10,987 bases of DNA from UBA8438 sp963934795 (GCA_963934795.1 CAWWAF010000117.1:1-10987), one strand, 5' to 3'. Shown: positions 1 to 6,871, counted from the stretch's first letter. Notes: generated by a model not told the origin, from the letters alone. A program made the numbers and translations.

Positions 1-10
1 AGAGAAGACA

Positions 11-985
11 ATGAGGACGTGGGCTGGCGGTGTGCGGTTGATGGTTGTCGGCCTCGGGTCCGGGTTGAGGGCAGGGCCAATGCTGGCTGTGGTTGCGGCG
101 CTGTCCGTGGGATCGTCAGCGGTGGCCGGGCAAAGCGATGTCCGAGACCTGCAGGGTGTTTGGGACTTTCGTAGCGTTGTCCCGTTCGAGCGGCCCGACG
201 AGTTGGCCGGCAAAGAGACGCTGACGGTGGAAGAGGGGGCGGCTTTCGCCCAAGAGCGGGTTGATGCGCTCAACGTGGATCTGCGACGCGACGAGAACGG
301 TCGCGTGCCGCTGTCCGGTGGCTACAACAACTTCTGGTACGACCGGGGAAGTTCCCTGGGCGAGGAGCGGCGGACTTCGCTCGTGGTTGACCCACCCGAT
401 GGCAAGGTTCCGGCCCTAACCGAAGTCGCCCAGGCGCGCGGCGCCGCGCGCAGAGCGTTGCTGGGACGTGATGCGTTTGGACCAGAGGACCGCGGCGCGT
501 TCGAGCGTTGTATCCTCGGGTTCAATTCCGGGCCGCCCATGAATCCCAGCGCCTACAACAACAATATGCAGCTGTTTCAGACAGACGATCACGTGGTCAT
601 CTTGAATGAAATGGTGCACGATTCTCGCATCATTCCCTTGGATGGATCCGGGCACCTACCTGATGACGTGCGGCAGTGGATGGGTGATTCACGCGGCCAC
701 TGGGAAGGCGATACGCTCGTCGTAGAGACGCGGAATTTCAGCGAGAAGACCAGCTTTCGCGGAGCCGGACCGGAGATGCAGCTGGTCGAGCGTTTTACCC
801 GAGCTGACGCCGATACGTTGGTCTACGAATACACCGTCAACGATCCGGCGTCGTTCGGGCAGCCCTGGTCGGTTCGGACCGCGATGCGAAAGTCGGACGG
901 CAATGTCTATGAGTATGCGTGCCACGAGGGCAACTACGGCATGCAGAACCTCCTCGTGGCCGCCCGGGACGCTGAGCAGCGCTAA
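11..985 (+). CDS. Secreted protein of unknown function, acidobacterial CHEGNYGM-motif family
   Basis: I recognise the family (common in Acidobacteriota as hypothetical proteins) but no function is known to me. The 324-residue product begins with a signal peptide: an arginine-containing n-region, then a hydrophobic stretch at about residues 24-38, with likely cleavage after AVA (residue 39). The mature part has conserved-looking blocks: DLQGVWDF (47-53), GYNNFWYDRG (104-113), RCILGFNSGPPM (166-177), DHVVILNEMVHD (193-204), GHWEGDTLVVETRNF (229-243) and YEYACHEGNYGM (300-311). Two cysteines, C167 and C304, could form a disulfide after export. The start is uncertain: ATG at 11 has a purine-rich AGAGAAG just upstream, but ATG at 80 (residue 24) would also give a clean signal peptide. 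It lies 22 bases upstream of the DUF1592 gene on the same strand, so it is probably cotranscribed with it. A periplasmic or outer-membrane-associated location is inferred. Confidence 0.85.
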   Translation: MRTWAGGVRLMVVGLGSGLRAGPMLAVVAALSVGSSAVAGQSDVRDLQGVWDFRSVVPFERPDELAGKETLTVEEGAAFAQERVDALNVDLRRDENGRVPLSGGYNNFWYDRGSSLGEERRTSLVVDPPDGKVPALTEVAQARGAARRALLGRDAFGPEDRGAFERCILGFNSGPPMNPSAYNNNMQLFQTDDHVVILNEMVHDSRIIPLDGSGHLPDDVRQWMGDSRGHWEGDTLVVETRNFSEKTSFRGAGPEMQLVERFTRADADTLVYEYTVNDPASFGQPWSVRTAMRKSDGNVYEYACHEGNYGMQNLLVAARDAEQR

Positions 986-992
986 CGCAAGC

Positions 993-997
993 AGGAG
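993..997 (+). promoter_or_regulatory. Ribosome binding site that fixes the DUF1592 gene start
   Basis: AGGAG lies ten bases before the ATG at 1008. The same reading frame is open further upstream, with an ATG at 903, but that start would lie inside the preceding gene. It would also add 35 low-complexity residues without signal-peptide character. The site therefore supports 1008 as the start. Confidence 0.6.
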
Positions 998-1007
998 CCA
1001 GGCGGGT

Positions 1008-3029
1008 ATGACGACGAATCAGGTCACGTACTCCGGTGGCGTTGTCGCCATCGCCTCCGCGCTGACGGCTGGCGGCGGCCTGCACGTGTGGGCCCAGCCA
1101 TCCACCGGTCCACATGCGATCGCTCCGTTGGTTGAGGAGTATTGCTACCGCTGCCACGGACCGGAGACGCAAACGGCGGGGATTGATCTGTCAGCGCTGG
1201 TCGCGGAGCGTCCACTGGTGAAGAATCGCGAGACGTGGAACCGCGTGATAGCCGTGCTCGAAGAGGGGAGCATGCCGCCGGCGAGTGCGCCGCAGCCCTC
1301 CGACGACACGCGTCGTGACATGACGGGTCTGCTGCACCGGGACATCGAGGCCTTCGACTACGCGGTCATTGATGATCCCGGTTTCGAATTAATGCGGCGG
1401 TTGACCCACACCGAGTACGACAATACGGTGCGGGACCTGTTTGGCGTCCAGCTCGGTCTCAGTGACCGGTTTCCGGACGAACTGACCGGGTCGAGCGGCT
1501 TCGACAACTCAGCCAACACGCTTTTTTTGCAGCCGTCGCTCATGGAGCGTTACATCGCGGTGGCCGAGCGGGCGGTCGAACTGGCACTGCCGGCTGAGCC
1601 GACGAGCGCTGTCCATCGCGTGTCGCGTGACCTGATCTTCGTCGTCACGCCGGGCGCCGACGTCAGCGACATGACCGCGGCCGAGGCGGTGCTGCAGCGT
1701 TTCTTGACCCGTGCCTACCGGCGTCCACCTCAGCCAGAGGAGGTCACCCAGGCCACCACGCACTACGAGGCCGGGAGGACAGCCGGTCTCGATCACGAAG
1801 CGGCCGTGAAGCAGGCGCTTCAAGCCGTTCTCATTTCGCCCAAGTTCCTCCTGCGGGTGGAAGCCGGCAGCGAGGCGCCGGCGCCGTTCGCGGTAAGCGA
1901 CTGGGAATTGGCCTCGCGCCTCTCGTATTTTCTCTGGGCCTCGATGCCCGACCAGGAGCTGTTCGATCTGGCAGCGCGCGGTGCCCTGAGCGACCCCGAG
2001 ACACTCGAGCAACAGGTTTCGCGGATGCTGGCCGACGGAAAGGCGAACACGCTGGGCGATATCTTTGCCGCGCAGTGGCTGGGATTCGAGCATGTCGGCA
2101 CACGGATCTGGCTCGATCCGATCGACAGCCCCTGGTGCACCGCATCGCTGATGACCGCCATGCGCGACGAGTCGTCGCTGTTTTTCATGTCGCTCTTACG
2201 CGAGAATCGCCAGGTCGCGACGCTCATCGACGCCGACTACACCTACGTCAACGAAGAGCTCGCGACGACGCTGTACGGGATGCAGGGGATCATCGGCGAC
2301 CGGATGCGTCGTGTCAGTCTGACCGACGCGAATCGGGGCGGCGTCCTCGGGCAGGCCAGCATTCTCGCCCTGACCTCGAACTACAAGGACACGAGCCCGG
2401 TGAAGCGGGGCGCCTACGTGCTCGACACCCTGCTCGGGACACCGCCGCCGCCGCCGCCCTTAAATGCGGGCGTGCTGAGCGAAGAGGTGGCTGACCTGCG
2501 CGGACTGAGCTTCCGCGAGAAGCTGGAAATGCACTCGAAGAACGAGACCTGTCGGGTCTGCCACAGCAAAATAGACCCGATCGGGTTCAGCCTCGAGAAC
2601 TTCGACTACTTCGGCAAATGGCGAGAGACTTACGACTTTCGACAACGGGTCGACGACCCAGCCGAAGCGGATGAGACCGTCGAGATGCAGACCGAGAGCA
2701 GTCCTGAGCCCGTTGTCCGGCACTTCAAGAACACTCGCAGGATCATTGCCGCGGACGGCGGGTTGCCAGACGGGACCACGTTCACTGGACCGGCCGGACT
2801 CAAACAGGCGCTGCTCGAGACCCGTCACGATGATCTGGTCAGGCAGGTCGTGTCGAAGATGCTGGCGTATGCGTTGGGACGCCAGCTGGAGTACTACGAC
2901 GAGCCAGCCGTACGGACGATTCTGGCTGCGCTCGAGGCGGACGACTACCGCTTGCAGACGCTGTTGCAGCAGATTGTGGCCAGCTATCCGTTCCAGTACA
3001 AGAAGAACCCCGCGGAGGAGACCAACTGA
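1008..3029 (+). CDS. DUF1592/DUF1588-type multidomain di-haem cytochrome-like protein (planctomycete cytochrome C family)
   Basis: From the ATG at 1008 this encodes 673 residues. An N-terminal hydrophobic segment (about 8-29, ending in WAQ) is a probable Sec signal. A c-type haem site CYRCH at 46-50 sits in a PSCyt1-like module. DUF1587 follows (LTHTEYDNTVRDLFG, 132-146), then DUF1595 (FLTRAYRRP, 232-240), DUF1592 (LASRLSYFLWASMPDQELFD, 301-320) and DUF1588 (GGVLGQASILALTSN through a hexaproline run at 479-484). A second haem motif CRVCH at 515-519 leads into KIDPIGFSLENFDYFGKW, and DUF1585 closes the protein (about 608-664). An acidic linker near 545-570, between DUF1588 and DUF1585, looks longer than I would expect. 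The protein should be exported and haem-loaded, consistent with electron transfer, but substrate and partner are unknown. The stop overlaps the next start (TGATG). Family assignment is firm; function is not. Confidence 0.93.
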   Translation: MTTNQVTYSGGVVAIASALTAGGGLHVWAQPSTGPHAIAPLVEEYCYRCHGPETQTAGIDLSALVAERPLVKNRETWNRVIAVLEEGSMPPASAPQPSDDTRRDMTGLLHRDIEAFDYAVIDDPGFELMRRLTHTEYDNTVRDLFGVQLGLSDRFPDELTGSSGFDNSANTLFLQPSLMERYIAVAERAVELALPAEPTSAVHRVSRDLIFVVTPGADVSDMTAAEAVLQRFLTRAYRRPPQPEEVTQATTHYEAGRTAGLDHEAAVKQALQAVLISPKFLLRVEAGSEAPAPFAVSDWELASRLSYFLWASMPDQELFDLAARGALSDPETLEQQVSRMLADGKANTLGDIFAAQWLGFEHVGTRIWLDPIDSPWCTASLMTAMRDESSLFFMSLLRENRQVATLIDADYTYVNEELATTLYGMQGIIGDRMRRVSLTDANRGGVLGQASILALTSNYKDTSPVKRGAYVLDTLLGTPPPPPPLNAGVLSEEVADLRGLSFREKLEMHSKNETCRVCHSKIDPIGFSLENFDYFGKWRETYDFRQRVDDPAEADETVEMQTESSPEPVVRHFKNTRRIIAADGGLPDGTTFTGPAGLKQALLETRHDDLVRQVVSKMLAYALGRQLEYYDEPAVRTILAALEADDYRLQTLLQQIVASYPFQYKKNPAEETN

Positions 3030-4402
3030 TGCCTGTCCGTCGCGTGTCACGGCGTACGGTGCTCCGGGGCCTTGGCGCCACGGTCGCGTTGCCGATGCTC
3101 GACGTTTTTCCTCTGACGACCGCATCCGCAGCTGGCACGCAGGGCGCGGCGGCGGCCGCGACAACCGGTGTCAACCGGCTGGCGTATCTCTACTTTCCGA
3201 ACGGTATCCCACGCGGGATCTGGTATCCCGAAGAGACGGGGCCGGCCGGCCAACTCGCGAAGCTCAACGAGTGGATGAGTCCGCTCGAGCCATACAAGAA
3301 CGACATTCTCATCCCGAGCAATATCTGGACGCCCGAGGGGAATGGTCACGTTAACGGACCGCCAACGTGGCTCACCGGTCGGAGTTACGCGGAGCGCGCG
3401 GTCAACGCCGGTGGTGTCTCCGCCGACCAACTGGCCGCGGCCCACCTCCGCGACGCGACATTGCTGCCGTCCCTTGAGTTGTCGGTCCAGGGTGAAGGAT
3501 ATTTTTCGAATTCCTTGCCACGAAATGCCATCTCCTGGTCCGCTCCCGACCGGCCGATGACACGAGAGATCGAGCCGCGTGCCATCTTTGACCGCATGTT
3601 CAGGCCCGCCTCTGGCGGCGCCACCAACCGTTCGGTGATGGACGCGGTGTTGGCCGATGCCAGGTCGCTGAACGGGTATGTGAGCGCCGCAGATCGAGGT
3701 CGGCTGGACGAATACTTCGAATCCATTCGGGCCCTGGAGCGTCGCATCGAGTTCGCCGAGAGCCGGTCGCGTGACATGCGTGATGACGGCGCTCTGACCA
3801 ACACGCTGACCACGCCGACCCCCGGTATTCCAGACGATCACGAATCCTACGTACGGTTGATGATGGACTTGATGGTCGCGGCATTTCAGTCCGATGCCAC
3901 CCGGGTGTGCACGTTCATGCTCGATCACGGCCAATCGAATCGATACTTCAACTTCATTCCCGAGGTGACCGGTACCTGGCACGCGTTGTCCCACTACAAG
4001 AACGCCTCCGGCAAGACAGAGGATGATGACGGCGTCACGTCATGGGAGTCGGTGGAGCAGAAGCGAGCCATGTATGCCGAGGTCATTCGCTGGCATCACC
4101 GGCAGGTCGCCTATCTGCTGGAACGGATGCGGTCGGTGGTGGAGCCCAATGGCGGGACCCTGCTCGACAACAGCATGATCGTCTACGGGGCCAGCCTCGG
4201 CGATGGCAACGAGCACGACGCGCAAGACCTTCCGACACTCATCGCCGGTCGTGGCGGCGGCACCATCAGGTCAGGTCGCTTTCTTGAGCACGCCGAGCCG
4301 ACCGACCTCTCCGGCATCCATCTCGGACTGCTGCAGCGTATGGGCCTGTCGATCGATTCGTTCGGTACCGCCGACGCTCCTCTCGACGGTTTCACCGCAT
4401 GA
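3029..4402 (+). CDS. Tat-exported DUF1552 family protein
   Basis: The 457-residue product opens with a twin-arginine signal: SRRTVLRG at 7-14 (RR at 8-9), a hydrophobic stretch to about 26 and an alanine-rich region to about 45. It is therefore expected to fold in the cytoplasm before export. The body matches DUF1552: LAYLYFPNGIPRGIWYP (51-67), GHVNGPPTWLTG (106-117), CTFMLDHGQSNRYF (294-307) and a C-terminal block IVYGASLGDGNEHDAQDLPT (384-403). Histidines and acidic residues in those blocks could bind metal, as in the related DUF1501 and sulfatase-like folds; this is inference. The start is well placed, with GGAGGAG at 3014-3020, eight bases before ATG, and a one-base overlap with the previous stop, so the two are translationally coupled. 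DUF1552 genes commonly sit next to DUF1592 genes, suggesting joint action in the periplasm. The reaction is unknown. Confidence 0.92.
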   Translation: MPVRRVSRRTVLRGLGATVALPMLDVFPLTTASAAGTQGAAAAATTGVNRLAYLYFPNGIPRGIWYPEETGPAGQLAKLNEWMSPLEPYKNDILIPSNIWTPEGNGHVNGPPTWLTGRSYAERAVNAGGVSADQLAAAHLRDATLLPSLELSVQGEGYFSNSLPRNAISWSAPDRPMTREIEPRAIFDRMFRPASGGATNRSVMDAVLADARSLNGYVSAADRGRLDEYFESIRALERRIEFAESRSRDMRDDGALTNTLTTPTPGIPDDHESYVRLMMDLMVAAFQSDATRVCTFMLDHGQSNRYFNFIPEVTGTWHALSHYKNASGKTEDDDGVTSWESVEQKRAMYAEVIRWHHRQVAYLLERMRSVVEPNGGTLLDNSMIVYGASLGDGNEHDAQDLPTLIAGRGGGTIRSGRFLEHAEPTDLSGIHLGLLQRMGLSIDSFGTADAPLDGFTA

Positions 4403-4497
4403 TGGCTGGCGCGTCGCCCATTTCTCCGCGGTGGCGATGTCTGCGTGCGCCTGGCACTTCACGACGAAGGGGGAATCCCTATTAGGAATGTCGGTGC
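4403..4497. other. Convergent intergenic gap, nothing recognised
   Basis: This 95-base stretch separates the ends of the DUF1552 gene and the TonB_C frame. I see no strong hairpin followed by a T-run, so no intrinsic terminator can be called. An ATG at 4402 overlapping the DUF1552 stop opens only 27 codons and looks accidental. Confidence 0.5.
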
Positions 4498-4842
4498 CTA
4501 CCGCAGGGTGAAGGTCATCTCCACCGTCACCGAGACGGAGACCGGTTCGTCGTGTCGCATACCCGGCTCGAATCGCCACTTCGCCAGTGCGTCGGTGGCT
4601 TGGCCGTCCAGGCCATACCGCGTGTCGAGCGACTCCACCACATCGATGTCGGTGCACGCGCCGTCGATCTGAACGATACATGTCATGATGACCGCGCCCT
4701 GTATCTTGGCCTCCATCGCGGCTGGCGTGTAGGAGGGGCTTGGTCGTTCGAAGGGCTTCGGCATGGTGAGGTCGCTAGCTGTCCCGGCCGGGCTGACCTC
4801 CGATGGCCAGCCCCAGAACCACATGCCGACACCGACGGTCAC
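4498..4842 (-). CDS. TonB C-terminal domain fragment (downstream half of a split gene)
   Basis: This frame encodes 114 residues from a GTG at 4842, or fewer from the ATG at 4824. Residues about 35-114 form a TonB_C domain: YTPAAMEAKIQGAV (38-51), DIDVVESLD (66-73), GLDGQATDALAKWRFEPG (78-94 region) and a final VTVEMTFTL. This domain normally sits in the periplasm and contacts outer-membrane transporters, or occurs in uncharacterised TonB-like proteins. The first 10 residues (TVGVGMWFWG) are hydrophobic but too short for a full membrane helix. No ribosome binding site precedes GTG or ATG. The frame is identical to that of the 84-codon frame upstream, and only six sense codons separate GTG from that frame's TGA. 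It is therefore best read as the second half of one gene. C55 and C63 lie in adjacent predicted beta strands and could pair. Confidence 0.75.
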   Translation of the reverse strand: MTVGVGMWFWGWPSEVSPAGTASDLTMPKPFERPSPSYTPAAMEAKIQGAVIMTCIVQIDGACTDIDVVESLDTRYGLDGQATDALAKWRFEPGMRHDEPVSVSVTVEMTFTLR

Positions 4843-4860
4843 GAGCAGCGTCGCGACGGC

Positions 4861-4863
4861 TCA
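4861..4863 (-). other. In-frame TGA inside the transmembrane segment
   Basis: On the minus strand the codons read TTC TGG TCC CCT GCT, then GCG ATT TGA GCC GTC GCG ACG CTG CTC GTG. Removing the stop gives SPAAI-x-AVATLLVTVGVGM, a continuous hydrophobic helix of roughly 20 residues. The two flanking frames are exactly in register (5115 minus 4842 equals 273, or 91 codons). The single stop is the only interruption in an otherwise intact 205-residue reading frame. It may be a nonsense mutation, an assembly or read error, or a readthrough site. Confidence 0.8.
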
Positions 4864-5115
4864 AATCGCAGCAGGGGACCAGAACAATTGCTTCAGCGTC
4901 GGTCGGCTGGCTTTTCGCATGGCGGTCTTGACCTCCGTGATATTTCCGAAGCGTTTGTGTGCGCTGCGCGCGGCCGCGTCGGGCGTCATCCCTTCCCGCG
5001 TGTTCCGCTCGATTCGCATCGCCAGGTGGAATCCCAGCTCATCGTCAAGGTCGCGCTCCATCCCGCGCCGCCGGAAGATGCCAACCAATCGCCGGATGAT
5101 CTTGCGTCCCAGCAT
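4861..5115 (-). CDS. Permease-prefix domain protein, N-terminal half of a split gene
   Basis: This frame encodes 84 residues starting MLGRKIIRRLVGIF. The block MERDLDDELGFHLAMRIERN (19-38), then GMTPDAAARSAHKRFGNITE (42-61), is the N-terminal prefix module seen at the start of the large acidobacterial ABC permeases usually encoded beside PadR regulators. Normally it leads into an 800-residue FtsX/MacB-type permease; here no such permease follows. The frame ends KQLFWSPAAI at a TGA, just as a hydrophobic helix begins. Continuing in the same frame gives the rest of the helix and a TonB_C domain (to 4498). The basic residues before the helix place this half in the cytoplasm. It starts 11 bases after the PadR stop with only a weak GCGGGACG upstream, so translation is probably coupled to PadR. 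Domain identity is good; whether the fragment makes a functional protein is doubtful. Confidence 0.7.
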   Translation of the reverse strand: MLGRKIIRRLVGIFRRRGMERDLDDELGFHLAMRIERNTREGMTPDAAARSAHKRFGNITEVKTAMRKASRPTLKQLFWSPAAI

Positions 5116-5126
5116 GCGCGTCCCGC

Positions 5127-5462
5127 TCAGGCGAACTTCAGCACGCGGGTGACCCCGGCGACCAGCCGGGTCCAGTCCTCCTGCGCTTCGGCCAGCCTGG
5201 CTCGGCCTCCGGCGGTGATGGTGTAGAACTTGGCCCGGCGCTGGTTGTCAGATCGTCCCCAGCTCGCCTCGATCCAGCCGACGCGCTCCATACGATGGAG
5301 GGCGGGGTACAGCGACCCCTCTTCAACCCGGAGGGCTTCGCGGGATACCTCTTCGATACGCACGGCGATACCGTATCCGTGCATCGTGCCGCCCGTCTTG
5401 AGGATGCGGAGCAGCAGCAGGTCAAGGTCGCCTTGCAGGTGGTCGCGTTTGCGTTGTCCCAT
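5127..5462 (-). CDS. PadR family transcriptional regulator
   Basis: The 111-residue protein is almost entirely a PadR winged-helix domain: GDLDLLLLRILKTGGTMHGY (11-30), EGSLYPALHRMERVGWI (48-64) and RRAKFYTITAGGRARL (75-90), followed by a short C-terminal helix for dimerisation. PadR proteins are usually repressors that bind a palindrome near their own promoter. In acidobacteria the short PadR type commonly precedes a permease carrying the prefix domain; here it precedes the prefix-TM-TonB_C gene with 11 bases between them, which points to one operon. The ATG at 5462 lies inside a perfect palindrome (5459-5474), and no Shine-Dalgarno-like sequence precedes it, so translation is probably leaderless. 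Family assignment is firm; the inducing signal cannot be read from the sequence. Confidence 0.93.
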   Translation of the reverse strand: MGQRKRDHLQGDLDLLLLRILKTGGTMHGYGIAVRIEEVSREALRVEEGSLYPALHRMERVGWIEASWGRSDNQRRAKFYTITAGGRARLAEAQEDWTRLVAGVTRVLKFA

Positions 5463-5474
5463 AGATGTCTATGG
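5459..5474 (-). promoter_or_regulatory. Probable PadR operator, perfect 7-2-7 palindrome over the padR-like start codon
   Basis: The plus strand reads CCATAGA-TG-TCTATGG, two perfect 7-base arms with a 2-base spacer. The minus-strand start codon (5462-5460) lies within the palindrome, at its downstream end. A bound dimer here would block transcription initiation or early elongation, giving autorepression. The inverted repeat is seen directly; its role is inferred from PadR biology. Confidence 0.6.
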
Positions 5475-5475
5475 A

Positions 5476-5504
5476 AGAGTGCCCGCATGTCGGACCCGTG
5501 TCAA
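5476..5504 (-). promoter_or_regulatory. Candidate promoter for the PadR operon
   Basis: A perfect -35 box TTGACA lies on the minus strand at 5504-5499. Seventeen bases on, at 5481-5476, the -10 position reads CACTCT, a poor match. With that spacing transcription would begin near 5469, inside the palindrome, giving a leader of only a few bases. The -35 is convincing and the -10 is not. Confidence 0.35.
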
Positions 5505-5648
5505 GTGGTGACCGGCGGATCCTCGATACGTCCTTGATGTTCGGGCCTGCGTGGACAGGCACCGCGACATGCAGTACGTTGCTGCGGTTCACATCGTCGT
5601 CGCGAACGCCCGTGCGCCCGGAGCTGCTCGGGAGGACGGCCCACAACC

Positions 5649-6776
5649 ATGACCCAGGCACACCAACCAGAATCGCGCTCGTCCGTGTGTGACCTCGCGA
5701 GAAGCGACCTGGAAGCGTTGGTCGTGGAACTGGGGGATGGGCCAGATCGGGCGCGACAAGTGTGGCGAGCGGTACATCACGAACTGCGGGAGTCGTTCGA
5801 CGAGATGGCGTTTCTGTCAACGCCGGTCCGGGAAGGGTTGAAAGAACGCTTTGCCATCGGTCTACTGGAGACGGCCTACTACGCGACCTCAGACGACGGA
5901 ACCGTCGACAAGGCGCTCTTCAGGCTCGCGGACGGCGAACTCATTGAGACCGTGCTCATGCGGTATGCGGCGGACGGGCACCGGAGGGTCCGCCGCACCG
6001 TGTGTGTGTCGACGCAGGCTGGGTGCGCCTGGGGCTGTACATTCTGCGCAACTGGGCAGCAGGGATTCAAACGCCACCTGTCCGTCGGCGAAATCGTTTC
6101 GCAGGTGCTCTTCATGGAGCGAATTGCTCGAGCGGAAGATGAGGAGCCACACGGAGGCCGCCGTCGGTCCGCCGGTCAGCGGCGAGGCGTGACGAACGTG
6201 GTGTACATGGGGATGGGTGAGCCGCTGGCCAACTATGACAACACGCTGGGTTCGATTCGTACGCTCATCGATGAACAGGGCCTGCATATAGGGATCCGGC
6301 ACGTCACGCTGTCGACCGTCGGGCTTGTGCCACAAATAATGGAACTCGCCAATGAGGGCCTGCCGCTGAACCTCGCGGTGTCGCTGCACGCGGCCAGCAA
6401 CGCCACGCGATCCGAGACCATGCCGGTGAACCGCCGCTACCCACTGGAGCAACTGGTGGAGGCGTGCAGGAGCTACATCAAGAAGACCGGTCGGCGTATT
6501 TTCTTCGAGTATGTGCTGCTCCATGGTCAGAATGACTCCGTTGCACAGGCGGAGGCACTGGGCAGGCTCCTGAAAGGAGTGCCGTGCCATGTCAATCTGA
6601 TTCCGGTGAACCCGACAGACGCAGGCCTCTTTCAGCGACCGAGTCCCGTGTGCCGCGTCGCGTTCCAGCAGAAGTTGTGTGACTATGGCGTTCCCTCCAC
6701 CATTCGCATGGAGAAGGGGATCGACATCAACGCCGGGTGCGGACAGTTGCGCGCGCGTGTGGTGGGGACCACGTGA
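5649..6776 (+). CDS. rlmN: RlmN, 23S rRNA (adenine2503-C2)/tRNA (adenine37-C2) methyltransferase
   Basis: The 375-residue cytoplasmic radical-SAM enzyme methylates C2 of A2503 in 23S rRNA and of A37 in certain tRNAs, using two SAM molecules and a methyl-cysteine intermediate. The 4Fe-4S cluster motif is CAWGCTFC at 126-133 (C126, C130, C133). The resolving cysteine lies in RRTVCVS (C119) or is C364 in NAGCGQL; the latter is the position of the methylated cysteine in Escherichia coli RlmN. The catalytic-base region is ELIETV (97-102). SAM-binding GMGEPLANYDN (188-198) and substrate-positioning LAVSLHAASNATR (242-254) are intact. Between 161 and 179 an acidic-then-basic loop (RAEDEEPHGGRRRSAGQRR) looks inserted before the GMGEP strand. 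GGGAGGA near 5630-5636 serves the ATG at 5649. It is divergent from the PadR gene across 186 bases. Complete, no defects seen. Confidence 0.97.
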   Translation: MTQAHQPESRSSVCDLARSDLEALVVELGDGPDRARQVWRAVHHELRESFDEMAFLSTPVREGLKERFAIGLLETAYYATSDDGTVDKALFRLADGELIETVLMRYAADGHRRVRRTVCVSTQAGCAWGCTFCATGQQGFKRHLSVGEIVSQVLFMERIARAEDEEPHGGRRRSAGQRRGVTNVVYMGMGEPLANYDNTLGSIRTLIDEQGLHIGIRHVTLSTVGLVPQIMELANEGLPLNLAVSLHAASNATRSETMPVNRRYPLEQLVEACRSYIKKTGRRIFFEYVLLHGQNDSVAQAEALGRLLKGVPCHVNLIPVNPTDAGLFQRPSPVCRVAFQQKLCDYGVPSTIRMEKGIDINAGCGQLRARVVGTT

Positions 6777-6791
6777 CGACCATGGTTGGTA

Positions 6792-6805
6792 GCCGGAGCT
6801 CCGGC
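6792..6805. other. 14-bp perfect palindrome just after rlmN
   Basis: GCCGGAGCTCCGGC is self-complementary and starts 16 bases after the rlmN stop. In RNA it would form a five-pair GC stem with an AGCT loop. No T-run follows, so it is not a standard intrinsic terminator, though it may slow polymerase or protect the 3' end of the message. Confidence 0.4.
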
Positions 6806-6871
6806 GTGGCGCTCGGTCGGAGACGTCTGGGGCCGGTCGGGCTTGTGGCCAGGCCCGTACTTGGCCTACGT

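Noticed and set aside
903..1007. Upstream extension of the DUF1592 frame to an ATG at 903
   Set aside because: It overlaps the previous gene and would bury the signal peptide behind 35 low-complexity residues; AGGAG at 993-997 supports 1008.
1509..2093. 194-codon minus-strand open frame inside the DUF1592 gene
   Set aside because: A shadow of the coding strand; no domain and no ribosome binding site.
3047..3994. 315-codon minus-strand open frame antisense to the DUF1552 gene
   Set aside because: It lies wholly inside a well-supported gene, resembles no family I recognise, and such long antisense frames are common in GC-rich coding DNA.
4402..4485. 27-codon frame starting at an ATG that overlaps the DUF1552 stop
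   Set aside because: Short, basic, proline-rich, with no recognisable feature; its start overlap resembles coupling but it ends at once.
4861..4863. Selenocysteine at the in-frame TGA
   Set aside because: The site is in a membrane helix with no redox motif. The downstream sequence has only a short CGTCGCGACG palindrome, not a SECIS-like stem-loop with a proper loop at the right distance.
5545..5560. GCCTG/CAGGC hairpin between the PadR gene and rlmN
   Set aside because: A five-pair stem is expected by chance in GC-rich DNA and has no T-run or other context.
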